Assembly (NCBI GenBank): GCA_910585995.1
Contig: CAJUGG010000001.1
Span: forward strand, 1-16,812
DNA: 16,812 nucleotides
Source of the DNA: an uncultured Lachnospiraceae bacterium
Lineage (GTDB): Bacteria; Bacillota; Clostridia; Lachnospirales; Lachnospiraceae
Direction: 5' to 3'
Below are positions 7,210 to 15,222 of the stretch, one piece after another. A program made the translations under genes and the position numbers. Numbering within the stretch: the stretch's first letter is position 1; each line of letters starts with the position of its first letter. Under the pieces are notes generated by a model. It did no database searches. It worked only from the letters and a program-made list of their open reading frames with translations, and had not been told where the DNA came from.

Positions 7210-7638
7210 ATGGAGAAAAAAAATACAGCAGAGGTATTGATCAATGGAAAGGTGTATACGATCAGCGGATATGAGAGCACAGCATATCTGCAGAGGGTGG
7301 CATCTTATTTGAATGAAATGGAAGAAGAGATCTCCCAGATGGAAGGCTATCAGATGTTTTCGGCAGATGAAAAGCAGCTGCTGAAAAACATGAATTTGGC
7401 GGATATGTATTTTAAGGCAAATGACAGAAAAGAAGAGCTGCAGGAAGAAGTCGAGTACAAAGATAAAGAGATATACAGCCTGAAACACGATTTGATCGAT
7501 GCAAAGATTGAAAAAGACAAGCTTTTGCAGGAGATGGAAGAGTTGAAGGAACAGCTTTTGAAGGAACAGAAAAAGCAGGTGAGGTTAGCAGGGGCAGCTT
7601 CCGCAAGGAGACTGTATAAACCGCAGGAGCGGTTATGA
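7210..7638 (+). CDS. zapA: Cell division protein ZapA
   Basis: ZapA binds FtsZ filaments and bundles them in the division ring. The 142-residue protein begins with the ZapA fold (AEVLINGKVYTISGYES, then a helix containing LQRVASYLNE). The long C-terminal half, about residues 70-130, is a charged helix rich in Glu, Lys and Leu that reads as a coiled coil, as expected for the dimer/tetramer stalk. It is longer than the Bacillus ZapA because of this coiled coil and a basic tail. GAGGAG lies directly upstream of the start. The gene stands between ruvB and a U32 gene, with its own likely promoter, and is followed by a large hairpin element. Confidence 0.88.
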   Translation: MEKKNTAEVLINGKVYTISGYESTAYLQRVASYLNEMEEEISQMEGYQMFSADEKQLLKNMNLADMYFKANDRKEELQEEVEYKDKEIYSLKHDLIDAKIEKDKLLQEMEELKEQLLKEQKKQVRLAGAASARRLYKPQERL

Positions 7639-7662
7639 CAGTTTCGCAGCGGTGCTTAGGAG

Positions 7663-7737
7663 ACAGGGCTTCGGGGATTTGGCAAATGTCTACATAGGAT
7701 GTATGGGACAGTTTTGTGCAAAGCTCCGAAGCCCTGT
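7663..7737. repeat. Hairpin element A (about 75 nt), related to the palindrome at 15624-15846
   Basis: ACAGGGCTTCGG (7663-7674) pairs perfectly with CCGAAGCCCTGT (7726-7737). The inside continues as an imperfect stem (TTTG/CAAA, CAAA/TTTTG, GTC/GAC) capped by TACAT-agg-ATGTA. TTTT follows the 3' arm, so it could also terminate or attenuate transcription between zapA and the U32 gene. Its core at 7679-7711 matches 15666-15699 at 29 of 33 positions with one gap. Confidence 0.7.
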
Positions 7738-7762
7738 TTTGCAAAGGAAAGGTGGAACGGGC

Positions 7763-9979
7763 ATGAGTAGGAGATTGGAGATACTGGCTCCGGCGGGAGG
7801 CATGGAGAGCCTGAAAGCAGTGATTGCTGCGGGGGCGGATGCTGTATATATGGGAGGTCAGAAGTTTGGGGCACGGGCTTTTGCGGATAATCCTGACCCA
7901 GAGATGCTGCTTTGGGCAATCGATTATGCACATCTTCACGGGATTCGTTTTTATCTGACGGTAAATACGCTGTTAAAAGAGCGAGAACTTGAAGAAGAAC
8001 TGTACGAATATCTCAGGCCTTGCTATGAGCGGGGAGTGGACGCGGTGATCGTGCAGGATCTGGGAGTGTTTCGGGCTGTTCGGGAGTGGTTTGCGGACCT
8101 TTCGATACATGCGAGTACACAGATGACTGTAACCGGAGTCGGAGGTGCCAGATTTCTGAAAGAAGAGGGTGCCGACCGGGTGGTGCTTGCCAGAGAGCTG
8201 TCTCTGAAAGAGATCAAGAAGATCCGCGAAGAGGCAGACGTAGAGCTTGAGTGTTTTGTACATGGAGCTTTATGCTATTGTTATTCGGGGCAGTGTATGT
8301 TCAGCAGTGTCTTAGGGGGAAGGAGCGGCAACCGGGGGAGGTGTGCACAGCCTTGCAGACTTCGGTATGAGGCGAAAAAGGAAGGGCAGATCCTCTCGAA
8401 AAAGGGAGAAAATTATCTGTTAAGCCCCAAAGACATCTGCACGTTATCACTGCTTCCAGAGATTGTAGAGGCGGGGGTCTATTCTCTGAAGATTGAGGGG
8501 AGGATGAAGCGGCCGGAATATGCGGCCGGAGTGGTGAGGATCTACCGGAAATATGCAGATTGGTATCTTGAGCATGGAGCAGATGGATACCAGGTCTTGG
8601 ACAAAGACCTGAGAGAACTATCATTACTTTTTAACAGAGATGGGTTTTCCAAAGGGTATTATGGGCAGCATAATGGAAGAGGGATGATGGCGCTTTGGAA
8701 TCAGGAGATTTCCAAAGAGGAAAAGCAGGCATATGAGACGCTGATCAAAGAGCTGAAGGCCCAATTTGTAGAAAAAGAACAGGCGATCCCTATAGAGGGC
8801 ACCTTGTACGCCAAAGTGGGAGAGCCGCTTTGTCTAAAGCTTTGGAGGAAAGGTTCAGGGCAAAATGGCAAGGTAACGGTGTATGGAGAGACCGTACAGG
8901 AGGCAAAAAACCGTCCCATGGAGGAAGAAAAGCTGAGAAAACAGATGGAGAAAACCGGAAATACTCCGTTTGTATGGGAAGATCTGACGATTCTGGCAGA
9001 AGGTGTGCTCTTTGTGCCTGTACAGGCACTAAATGCTCTGAGAAGAGATGCACTGTCAAAGCTTCAGGAAAAGATTCTTCAGGGATATCAAAAGCATATC
9101 GAAACTCCTAAGACGCGGACAGAGAAAAAAGAGAGAGGAAAAGATCAGGCATGGGAGGGCAGCCGGCGGAAGCTTCATCTGTCCGTGGAGACAGAAGAGC
9201 AACTATTAGCTGTATTTAAGATGGCTGAAAGTTTGAAGAAGGAGGGGACTGTGTCAGCGGAAGCGGTGTATCTGGATGCAGAGAGTATGGAGGAGTCTCT
9301 TAGTGAACAGGTGCAAAAGATTCATCAGTTGGGATGGAAAGCCTATGTGATGCTTCCGTTGATCTTTCGTAATGATACCGCGGCGCGCTATGAAAAAAAC
9401 CGCATTTTTTGGCAGGAGTTATTGGCAGATGGATATGTGATCCGCAATCTGGAGGAATATGATTTTTTAAGAAGGATAAAATGGAAGAAAGAGAAGATCC
9501 TGGATGCCAATGTCTATACCTGGAATCAGAAAAGCAGACAGTTTTGGCGGGAGCGGGGAATCGATGCCATGACCAATCCTCTGGAACTAAACAGCCGGGA
9601 GCTTATGGAGATCTCAAATGAGGACAGTATCCAGGTGATCTATGGCAGATATCCCATGATGGTATCCGCAGGTTGTGTGCACCAGACTTTAAAACAGTGT
9701 CACAGACAGCCAGGGCAGCTTGTGTTAAAGGACCGGTATCAGAAAGAATTTCCGGTGAAAAATTATTGCAGGGATTGCTACAATGTGATCTATAACAGCC
9801 AGCCTCTGTATCTCTTAGACCGGTTAGAGGAGCTTAATAAGATCTGCTTATTGGGGTATCGGATGATGTTTACCACTGAGAGCAGACAGGAGGTACTCGC
9901 TGTTTTAAAAGGGTGGCTATTCGGACAGGAGGCGAAGGGAGAATTTACAAGAGGGCATTGGAAACGGGGCGTGGAATAA
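7763..9979 (+). CDS. U32 peptidase-family protein
   Basis: The 738-residue product starts at ATG 7763, with AAAGGTGG eight bases upstream; the open frame upstream runs through the hairpin element and is not family-like. The N-terminus LEILAPAGGMESLKAVIAAGADAVYMGG is the classic U32 opening, and the signature with SGQCMFSS and GGRSGNRGRCAQPCR (about 175-199) is intact. Cysteines 171, 173, 178, 194 and 198 and a later CRDC are candidates for iron-sulfur binding. Members of this family were named as peptidases/collagenases, but several are RNA-hydroxylation factors (RlhA, TrhP) that use prephenate, so a 23S rRNA or tRNA modification role is at least as likely. The C-terminal half (about 420-738) is less conserved, with the ending NYCRDCYNV. 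It overlaps nothing but sits one base before the next gene. Confidence 0.88.
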   Translation: MSRRLEILAPAGGMESLKAVIAAGADAVYMGGQKFGARAFADNPDPEMLLWAIDYAHLHGIRFYLTVNTLLKERELEEELYEYLRPCYERGVDAVIVQDLGVFRAVREWFADLSIHASTQMTVTGVGGARFLKEEGADRVVLARELSLKEIKKIREEADVELECFVHGALCYCYSGQCMFSSVLGGRSGNRGRCAQPCRLRYEAKKEGQILSKKGENYLLSPKDICTLSLLPEIVEAGVYSLKIEGRMKRPEYAAGVVRIYRKYADWYLEHGADGYQVLDKDLRELSLLFNRDGFSKGYYGQHNGRGMMALWNQEISKEEKQAYETLIKELKAQFVEKEQAIPIEGTLYAKVGEPLCLKLWRKGSGQNGKVTVYGETVQEAKNRPMEEEKLRKQMEKTGNTPFVWEDLTILAEGVLFVPVQALNALRRDALSKLQEKILQGYQKHIETPKTRTEKKERGKDQAWEGSRRKLHLSVETEEQLLAVFKMAESLKKEGTVSAEAVYLDAESMEESLSEQVQKIHQLGWKAYVMLPLIFRNDTAARYEKNRIFWQELLADGYVIRNLEEYDFLRRIKWKKEKILDANVYTWNQKSRQFWRERGIDAMTNPLELNSRELMEISNEDSIQVIYGRYPMMVSAGCVHQTLKQCHRQPGQLVLKDRYQKEFPVKNYCRDCYNVIYNSQPLYLLDRLEELNKICLLGYRMMFTTESRQEVLAVLKGWLFGQEAKGEFTRGHWKRGVE

Positions 9980-9980
9980 G

Positions 9981-11333
9981 ATGGTGAATTTGATTACCGA
10001 GTTGTCCAAATATGTGATGACACTGCTGCTGGCACTCTATACATTACTGGGATTTTGGCTGGTGAGAAAACCAGAAGAGGAAAAAAAGGCGGCACTTTGG
10101 CAGCAGGATGTGTTTTTTCTATGGCTGCATCTGTTGGGGAATCTGATCTTATACTTGAATACGCTAAATGAAAAAGTAATCGGTTTTTATGCAGCACAGC
10201 TGATCTTTTTTGTTATTTTTTTAACATTACAGCATCTGTTGTATCCTAAATCAGACAAGCTGTTAAATCACAATATGCTGCTGTTTTTAAGTGTGGGGTT
10301 TTTGATCCTCTCCCGGCTGTCTTTTGACAAGGCCACCAGACAGTTTGAGCTGGCGGTCTTGGCAGCGGGACTTACGTTTTTGATTCCATGGATCATAAGA
10401 AAAGCCGGAGGGCTTCGGCGGCTGTCCTGGTTCTATGGGGCGGCAGGACTTGTGCTTTTGCTGGCGGTGCTGGTGGCAGGACAGCTAAGTTTTGGAGCGA
10501 AACTGGCCATTACTGTTCATGAGATTACGTTTCAGCCTTCGGAGCTTGTGAAAATCTTGTTTATATTTTTTTCTGCAGGGATGCTTTATGAATCGCAGGA
10601 ACTTCGCCAAGTGATACTGACCACTGTGCTTGCCGCGGCTCATGTACTGATTCTTGCACTGTCTAAAGATTTGGGAAGCGCACTGATCTATTTTGTCACC
10701 TATCTGGTGATCTTGTATGTGGCGACCAAAAAGCCTCTGTATTTTTTGATGGGACTTTTATCGGGCAGCGGGGCGGCGCTGGTGGCGTGGAAAGTGTTTT
10801 CCCATGTGCAGACCCGTGTGCTGGCGTGGAGCGATCCTTTTTCCGTGATTGAAAAAGAGGGCTATCAGGTGTCACAATCCCTGTTTGCGATCGGGACCGG
10901 GAGCTGGTTCGGACTGGGGCTTGGACATGGGATGCCCTATAAGATTCCGGTAGTGGAAGAGGATTTTATCTTTGCTGCCATAGCAGAAGAGTGCGGGGTA
11001 TTGTTTGCTGTATTTTTAATCTTTGTTTATATGTGCTGTTTTTATATGATTATCAATATTGCCATATGTCTGAAAGATCCTTACTATAAGCTGATCGCGG
11101 TGGGACTTGGGACACTTACGACGTTTCAGGTATTTTTGTCCATTGGCGGGGTGATCAAGTTTATCCCTTCTACCGGGGTGACGCTTCCTTTTATCAGCTA
11201 TGGAGGAAGTTCTCTCTTGGGCATGTTTTTGATCTGGGCAGTTATACAGGGGATGTATTTAAAACGCAGCGATGAGGTGGCAGGAAATGAAGAAGGCAAA
11301 AGGACAAAAAAAGAAAAGAAAAAGCAAAGTTAA
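9981..11333 (+). CDS. FtsW/RodA/SpoVE family peptidoglycan glycosyltransferase
   Basis: This 450-residue polytopic membrane protein (about ten hydrophobic segments) belongs to the SEDS family, which polymerises lipid II into glycan strands. Family motifs are present: FQPSELVK (184-191), KDLGS (229-233), EEDFIFAAIAEE (326-337, with Asp328 at the position of the essential SEDS aspartate), and STGVTLPFISYGGSS (397-411). The C-terminus is a lysine-rich cytoplasmic tail. It starts one base after the U32 stop and its 3' end overlaps the penicillin-binding protein gene by 47 nt. This tight pair resembles the rodA-pbpA unit of actinobacteria, and the two products probably act as one polymerase-transpeptidase complex. 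Whether it serves elongation, division or sporulation cannot be told from sequence alone. Confidence 0.92.
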   Translation: MVNLITELSKYVMTLLLALYTLLGFWLVRKPEEEKKAALWQQDVFFLWLHLLGNLILYLNTLNEKVIGFYAAQLIFFVIFLTLQHLLYPKSDKLLNHNMLLFLSVGFLILSRLSFDKATRQFELAVLAAGLTFLIPWIIRKAGGLRRLSWFYGAAGLVLLLAVLVAGQLSFGAKLAITVHEITFQPSELVKILFIFFSAGMLYESQELRQVILTTVLAAAHVLILALSKDLGSALIYFVTYLVILYVATKKPLYFLMGLLSGSGAALVAWKVFSHVQTRVLAWSDPFSVIEKEGYQVSQSLFAIGTGSWFGLGLGHGMPYKIPVVEEDFIFAAIAEECGVLFAVFLIFVYMCCFYMIINIAICLKDPYYKLIAVGLGTLTTFQVFLSIGGVIKFIPSTGVTLPFISYGGSSLLGMFLIWAVIQGMYLKRSDEVAGNEEGKRTKKEKKKQS

Positions 11334-12726
11334 TCGGGAGTACCGCAATGTGATGCTGCTGTTTACCGGATTGTTTGCACTGATGGTAGGATATCTGATC
11401 TATTTTCAGGCAGTGAAAAGCAGAGAGACCATCAACAATTCCTATAACGCCCGGCTGGAGACTTTTGAAGAGCAGACCATCCGCGGGAGCATCCTGGCAA
11501 GGGATGGGCAGGTGTTGGCGTATACACAGGCAGAAGAAGACGGCAGTGAGAGAAGGGTCTATCCTTTTGGCGCGGCATTTGCCCATGTGGTTGGCTACTC
11601 TCAATATGGGAAGACCGGGATCGAGGAACTGGGAAATTTTCAGCTCTTGACTTCCAATGCTTTTTTCACAGAGAGGCTGATCAATGAGTTAAAAGGGCAG
11701 AAAAACCGGGGAGACAGCCTGGTGACTACGCTGGATGTGGATCTGCAGATGGCGGCGTATGAGGCTCTTGGAAACCATCGGGGCGCCGTGATCGTGATGG
11801 AAGCTTCCACGGGCAATGTACGTGCGCTGGTCTCCAAGCCGGATTTTAATCCGGAGGAGATTGTGTCTAAGTGGTCTTTACTTAGCAGTTCTTCGGACGG
11901 TGTCCTGATGAACCGGGCGACACAGGGGCTGTATCCGCCGGGTTCTGTCTTTAAGACGGTGACGCTTTTGCAGTATCTAAGGGAGCATCGTCTGATGGCG
12001 GATGGATATCAGTATCACTGTGAGGGAAAAATAACAGAAGGGGATTTTTCCATCCGCTGTTATCGGGGCAGCCAGCATGGAGATCTGGATCTGAAAGAGG
12101 CATATGCCAAATCCTGCAACGGTGCGTTTGCAGATCTCGGAAGGACACTGGATGCGGAAGGATTCCGAAGTCTTGCAAAAGAACTGTTATTCGATTCGGA
12201 GCTTCCACTTAACCTGCCCTACAGCAAAAGTCTGTTTCAGGTAAAAGAAGAAGATACCGAAGCGATCCGGATGATGAAGGCGATTGGACAGGCGGATACG
12301 CTGGTAACGCCTGTGCATATGGCAATGCTGATGTCGGCAGTCGCCAATGACGGGGTCCTGATGACACCGAGGTTGTTAGACAGGACAGAGAATTATATGG
12401 GAGACGTGGTGGTGGAGCGCTATCCTATAGAAGAATATGGACCATTGATCAGCATGGATGAGGCGACGGTACTGCAGGATTATATGCGGGCAGTTGTGGT
12501 GGAAGGGACGGCTTCTAAGCTTCAGAGCGAGCAGTACACGGCTGCCGGCAAGACGGGAACTGCGGAGTACAGCAGCGATAAAAGTAAGAGCCATGCATGG
12601 TTTGCCGGGTATGCTGAAGGGGAAAAAGAGACGCTTGTGGTCTGCGTGATTGTGGAAGGAGCCGGCTCCGGAAGCGAATATGCGGTGCCGGTGGCGAAGA
12701 AGATCTGGGATACGTATTATCCGTAA
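11287..12726 (+). CDS. Class B penicillin-binding protein (transpeptidase)
   Basis: The product cross-links peptidoglycan and is the likely partner of the overlapping SEDS gene. ATG 11287 is preferred to the in-frame ATG 11272 because GAGGTGG lies six bases upstream of it. The 479-residue protein has a lysine-rich cytoplasmic start, one membrane anchor (about 21-41), a short pedestal with the family RGSILARDGQVLA segment (67-79), and a transpeptidase domain with SVFK (220-223, catalytic Ser220), SCN (276-278) and KTGTAE (422-427). It is short for a clostridial PBP2 and has no PASTA domains, like actinobacterial PbpA. All catalytic motifs are intact. The next gene starts 18 nt later with a strong ribosome site. 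Confidence 0.93.
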   Translation: MKKAKGQKKKRKSKVNREYRNVMLLFTGLFALMVGYLIYFQAVKSRETINNSYNARLETFEEQTIRGSILARDGQVLAYTQAEEDGSERRVYPFGAAFAHVVGYSQYGKTGIEELGNFQLLTSNAFFTERLINELKGQKNRGDSLVTTLDVDLQMAAYEALGNHRGAVIVMEASTGNVRALVSKPDFNPEEIVSKWSLLSSSSDGVLMNRATQGLYPPGSVFKTVTLLQYLREHRLMADGYQYHCEGKITEGDFSIRCYRGSQHGDLDLKEAYAKSCNGAFADLGRTLDAEGFRSLAKELLFDSELPLNLPYSKSLFQVKEEDTEAIRMMKAIGQADTLVTPVHMAMLMSAVANDGVLMTPRLLDRTENYMGDVVVERYPIEEYGPLISMDEATVLQDYMRAVVVEGTASKLQSEQYTAAGKTGTAEYSSDKSKSHAWFAGYAEGEKETLVVCVIVEGAGSGSEYAVPVAKKIWDTYYP

Positions 12727-12744
12727 CAGACTAAGGAGGAAAAC

Positions 12745-13215
12745 ATGAGAAGAACAGACAGAGAGATTACAGATCGTGAAAAGATTAATAAGATCATTGA
12801 GGCTTGTCACTGCTGCCGGCTGGGATTTTGCGATGAAGGGAAGGTCTATATCGTGCCTTTGAACTTTGGGTATGAAGACGAGGGCAGCAGGAGAGTCTTT
12901 TATTTTCACGGAGCGATGGAAGGGCGTAAGATCGACCTGATACAGAGGACACACTGTGCAGGATTTGAGCTGGATACAAATTATCAGCTACAGGAAGCGG
13001 ATATGGCATGTGGGTATTCGGCGAAATATCAGAGCGTGATCGGTACAGGAAGAGTGGATTTGATCGAGGATCCAGAAGCGAAAAAACAGGCGCTTTTGTG
13101 TATCATGCGGCATCAAAGCGGCAGGGAAGACTGGACATTTTCCGAGGCTTCCCTTGATAAAGTGGCAGTATTTCAGTTGGAGGTGGAAGAGATCTCCTGT
13201 AAAGAGCATAAGTAA
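12745..13215 (+). CDS. Pyridoxamine 5'-phosphate oxidase-like flavin-binding protein
   Basis: This 156-residue protein belongs to the split-barrel FMN-binding group often annotated as NimA-like or PNPOx-like. The opening RRTDREITDR, followed by a helix, CRLGF, then VYIVPLNFGY and FYFHGA, is the family pattern; a Glu/Asp-rich middle and a GTGRV segment complete the barrel. Such proteins bind flavin and are linked to redox chemistry or nitroimidazole reduction, but most have no proven substrate. It follows the penicillin-binding protein by 18 nt with a strong site (AAGGAGG), so it is probably the last gene of the operon. No clear terminator follows. Confidence 0.82.
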   Translation: MRRTDREITDREKINKIIEACHCCRLGFCDEGKVYIVPLNFGYEDEGSRRVFYFHGAMEGRKIDLIQRTHCAGFELDTNYQLQEADMACGYSAKYQSVIGTGRVDLIEDPEAKKQALLCIMRHQSGREDWTFSEASLDKVAVFQLEVEEISCKEHK

Positions 13216-13243
13216 TCTTCAGAATGTTTTTTGTGGCTTTGCC

Positions 13244-13272
13244 TTGTCAACATGGGAAAAAAATGGTATGCT
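13244..13272 (+). promoter_or_regulatory. Promoter of the NUDIX gene
   Basis: TTGTCA (13244-13249) and TATGCT (13267-13272) are 17 bp apart, about 44 bases before the NUDIX start. The leader is short and shows no hairpin. Confidence 0.65.
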
Positions 13273-13315
13273 AGTATCAGTCTAAGTGACACACCTAACG
13301 ACAGGAGGAATTGCA

Positions 13316-13762
13316 GTGATTGAAGCAACGAGCTGTGGCGGTGTGGTGATATTTCGTGGTAAGATTCTGCTTTTGTACAAGAATTATAAGAATAAGTATG
13401 AGGGCTGGGTATTGCCGAAAGGAACTGTGGAACCTGGCGAGGAATACCAAGAGACCGCAGCGCGGGAGGTCAGGGAGGAAACAGGAGTTGATGCAAGGAT
13501 TGTAAAATACGTCGGAAAAAGTCAGTATACCTTTACTGTGCCAGAGGATGTGGTGGAGAAGGATGTGCACTGGTATTTGATGACGTCAGACAGTTACTAC
13601 AGCAAGCCACAGCGTGAAGAGTATTTTATGGATTCCGGATATTACAAATTTCACGAGGCGTATCATTTGTTGAAATTTCCAAATGAGAAACAGATTTTGG
13701 AAAGGGCGTACAATGAGTATATCGAGATGAAGAAGAGTAATCTTTGGGGAAATCGTAAATAG
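13316..13762 (+). CDS. NUDIX hydrolase
   Basis: The 148-residue protein contains a complete Nudix box at residues 36-58: Gly36, Glu42, then REVREETGV with Arg50, Glu51, Glu54 and Glu55, which bind metal and hydrolyse nucleoside-diphosphate-linked compounds. The start is a GTG at 13316 with AGGAGG (13303-13308) seven bases upstream; an in-frame GTG at 13286 lies before this ribosome site and is less likely. WVLPKGTVEPGE resembles the diadenosine-polyphosphate or mutT-like branch, but the substrate cannot be told. It has its own promoter and a hairpin follows two bases after the stop, so it is likely a single-gene unit. Confidence 0.88.
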   Translation: MIEATSCGGVVIFRGKILLLYKNYKNKYEGWVLPKGTVEPGEEYQETAAREVREETGVDARIVKYVGKSQYTFTVPEDVVEKDVHWYLMTSDSYYSKPQREEYFMDSGYYKFHEAYHLLKFPNEKQILERAYNEYIEMKKSNLWGNRK

Positions 13763-13763
13763 A

Positions 13764-13795
13764 GAAAGAGGTTGTTGGTGACGACAGCCTCTTTC
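13764..13795 (+). terminator. Hairpin after the NUDIX gene
   Basis: GAAAGAGG (13764-13771) pairs with CCTCTTTC (13788-13795), extended by TGT/ACA after one mismatch, with an 8-nt loop. No T-run follows, so termination is uncertain. Confidence 0.45.
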
Positions 13796-13845
13796 GCACT
13801 AGAATGTGTATTTGAATTGAGGACAGGCCTGGGAAGAGGTGGGAT

Positions 13846-14175
13846 ATGAGGTGGTATCGGGATCTGTACTTAGGACCGTCGGTGTCGGGAGAGCTTCCCA
13901 AGATCCGTAAAAAAGCGGCCCTTGGTGTGGGAATGGTGGGAGTGTATTATATCACGGTGTCATCCGTTCCGGGTAATCTTCTGGATATTTTTCATAATGG
14001 GATGTTAAAGCAACCGCTATTTCGGAAGGTGCAGTGTAAGGATATTGTAGGAGTGGCGATGGGGAAGCAGGAGGCTTTTCGCCTGGCCGGGACGATTCTG
14101 ATGGAACTGTATGATAAGACAAAAGGCTTTGACATCCGCTCTTATTTTAAGGAAGAAGATTTTGAGGACGATTAG
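13846..14175 (+). CDS. Conserved hypothetical protein (109 aa)
   Basis: The protein begins MRWYRDLYLG, a start I associate with a small family common in Lachnospiraceae with no known function. AGAGG (13835-13839) lies six bases before the ATG. It has a VGVYYITVSSVPGNLLDIF segment in the middle, a VVGVAMG-like loop (IVGVAMGKQEAF) and an acidic tail (EEDFEDD). No signal peptide or clear membrane helix is present. It ends nine bases before the DUF2953 gene, so it is probably in one transcription unit with the two sporulation-linked genes that follow. A role in sporulation is a guess from context. Confidence 0.72.
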   Translation: MRWYRDLYLGPSVSGELPKIRKKAALGVGMVGVYYITVSSVPGNLLDIFHNGMLKQPLFRKVQCKDIVGVAMGKQEAFRLAGTILMELYDKTKGFDIRSYFKEEDFEDD

Positions 14176-14184
14176 GAGACACGG

Positions 14185-15213
14185 ATGCTTGATGTCATAT
14201 TGTTGATTTTAAAAATATTGGGAATCATACTTCTTGTGGTATTGGCCCTTGTGTTGTGTTCTCTGTATTGCGTGTTGTTTGTGGCGGCTTCTTATCGGAT
14301 GCAGATCGAGAAAAAAGAGTCGCTTCGTCTGGAGGCGTATGCAGGATGGCTGTTTCGGGCAGTGACGGTTCGATTCTCGCTGGACAGTGCTAAGGAGTGG
14401 GAGAAGCGGCTGCAGGTGAAGATCCTGGGGATTCCGGTGCTCCGGTATCCAAACAACGAGAAAAGAAAAAAGAGCAGCAGGTGGAGAAAAAGGGTAAGGA
14501 AGACAAAGGAACGGGAGAGAGCTGTAAAGGACTTAGAGAGTATATCGGAGGAAGAGATCAGCAAGTCTTGGGCTGAAGAGCCGGAGCAGATGGTATTGGA
14601 TGAGAGACCCAAAGAGATGGACACACGACTCTTGCAGGAGGAAGAGGCGGAGGATACAAAGGCTGATGTAAAAGAGACACCGCGGGAAGAGGGGACAGAT
14701 GGGAAGGAAGAGTCTTTGGCTTCTAAAAGCAAAAAGAACAAACGTTCTTTCTTTGGGAGAAAGATACAGGCAATAGACAGAGCGGTTCGCAGAAAGATTG
14801 GTTCGATGCGAAAGCGTATCTTGCGTGTCAGAAAGAGTTTTAGTAAATTGCGAAAGAGAAAGGACGAGCTGTTAGAGTTTTGGCGCTTGCCGGAGCATGT
14901 GCGGGCGCGGGGATCTCTGCTTAAGGAGATCCGGTATCTGTGGAAAAAGTTAAGGCCGAAAAAGGTCAGAGGGCAGGTGCGGTTTGGATGGGAAGATCCG
15001 GCGCTTACCGGGTTGTGCATGGGCGGTGTGAGTATCTTGTGCGCATGGTATCCGGGACAGATTAAGATCCTGCCGGATTTTGAGCATCGGGTGCTGGAAG
15101 CAGATGTGTTGGTGAAGGGCAAGGTACGGTTTTATGTGTTGGTGGCTGTGCTTGTCAGGGTTTATTTTAACAAGGATATTCGTCATATGTATCAAGGTTG
15201 GCGGCAATTATAG
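14185..15213 (+). CDS. DUF2953 (YtfI-like) membrane protein
   Basis: The 342-residue protein has an N-terminal membrane helix (about 3-37), a short conserved segment with LEAYAGWLFRAV, a long low-complexity charged region rich in Lys, Arg, Glu and Ser (about 92-225), and a conserved C-terminal domain with RGQVRFGWEDPALTG and ILPDFEH. This layout is that of DUF2953 proteins, including Bacillus subtilis YtfI, which is encoded next to ytfJ as here. AGGAG lies six bases before the start and the ytfJ-like gene follows nine bases after the stop. The alternating acidic and basic blocks in the middle suggest a disordered linker. Biochemical function is unknown; involvement in sporulation is inferred from the partner. 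Confidence 0.75.
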   Translation: MLDVILLILKILGIILLVVLALVLCSLYCVLFVAASYRMQIEKKESLRLEAYAGWLFRAVTVRFSLDSAKEWEKRLQVKILGIPVLRYPNNEKRKKSSRWRKRVRKTKERERAVKDLESISEEEISKSWAEEPEQMVLDERPKEMDTRLLQEEEAEDTKADVKETPREEGTDGKEESLASKSKKNKRSFFGRKIQAIDRAVRRKIGSMRKRILRVRKSFSKLRKRKDELLEFWRLPEHVRARGSLLKEIRYLWKKLRPKKVRGQVRFGWEDPALTGLCMGGVSILCAWYPGQIKILPDFEHRVLEADVLVKGKVRFYVLVAVLVRVYFNKDIRHMYQGWRQL

Positions 15214-15222
15214 GAGGTTTTT

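Noticed and set aside
7652..7762. 37-residue N-terminal extension of the U32 protein
   Set aside because: It reads through the hairpin element and is not family-like; ATG 7763 has a ribosome site and begins the conserved LEILAPAGG segment.
12376..12954. Minus-strand open frame (192 codons) opposite the penicillin-binding protein and oxidase genes
   Set aside because: It spans two recognised genes and their junction on the other strand and shows no protein-like motif.
13286..13315. Upstream GTG start of the NUDIX gene
   Set aside because: It lies before the clear AGGAGG at 13303-13308, which points to GTG 13316.
14292..15122. Long minus-strand open frame (276 codons) opposite the DUF2953 gene
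   Set aside because: It is low-complexity, has no family motif, and lies opposite a recognised gene with ribosome site.
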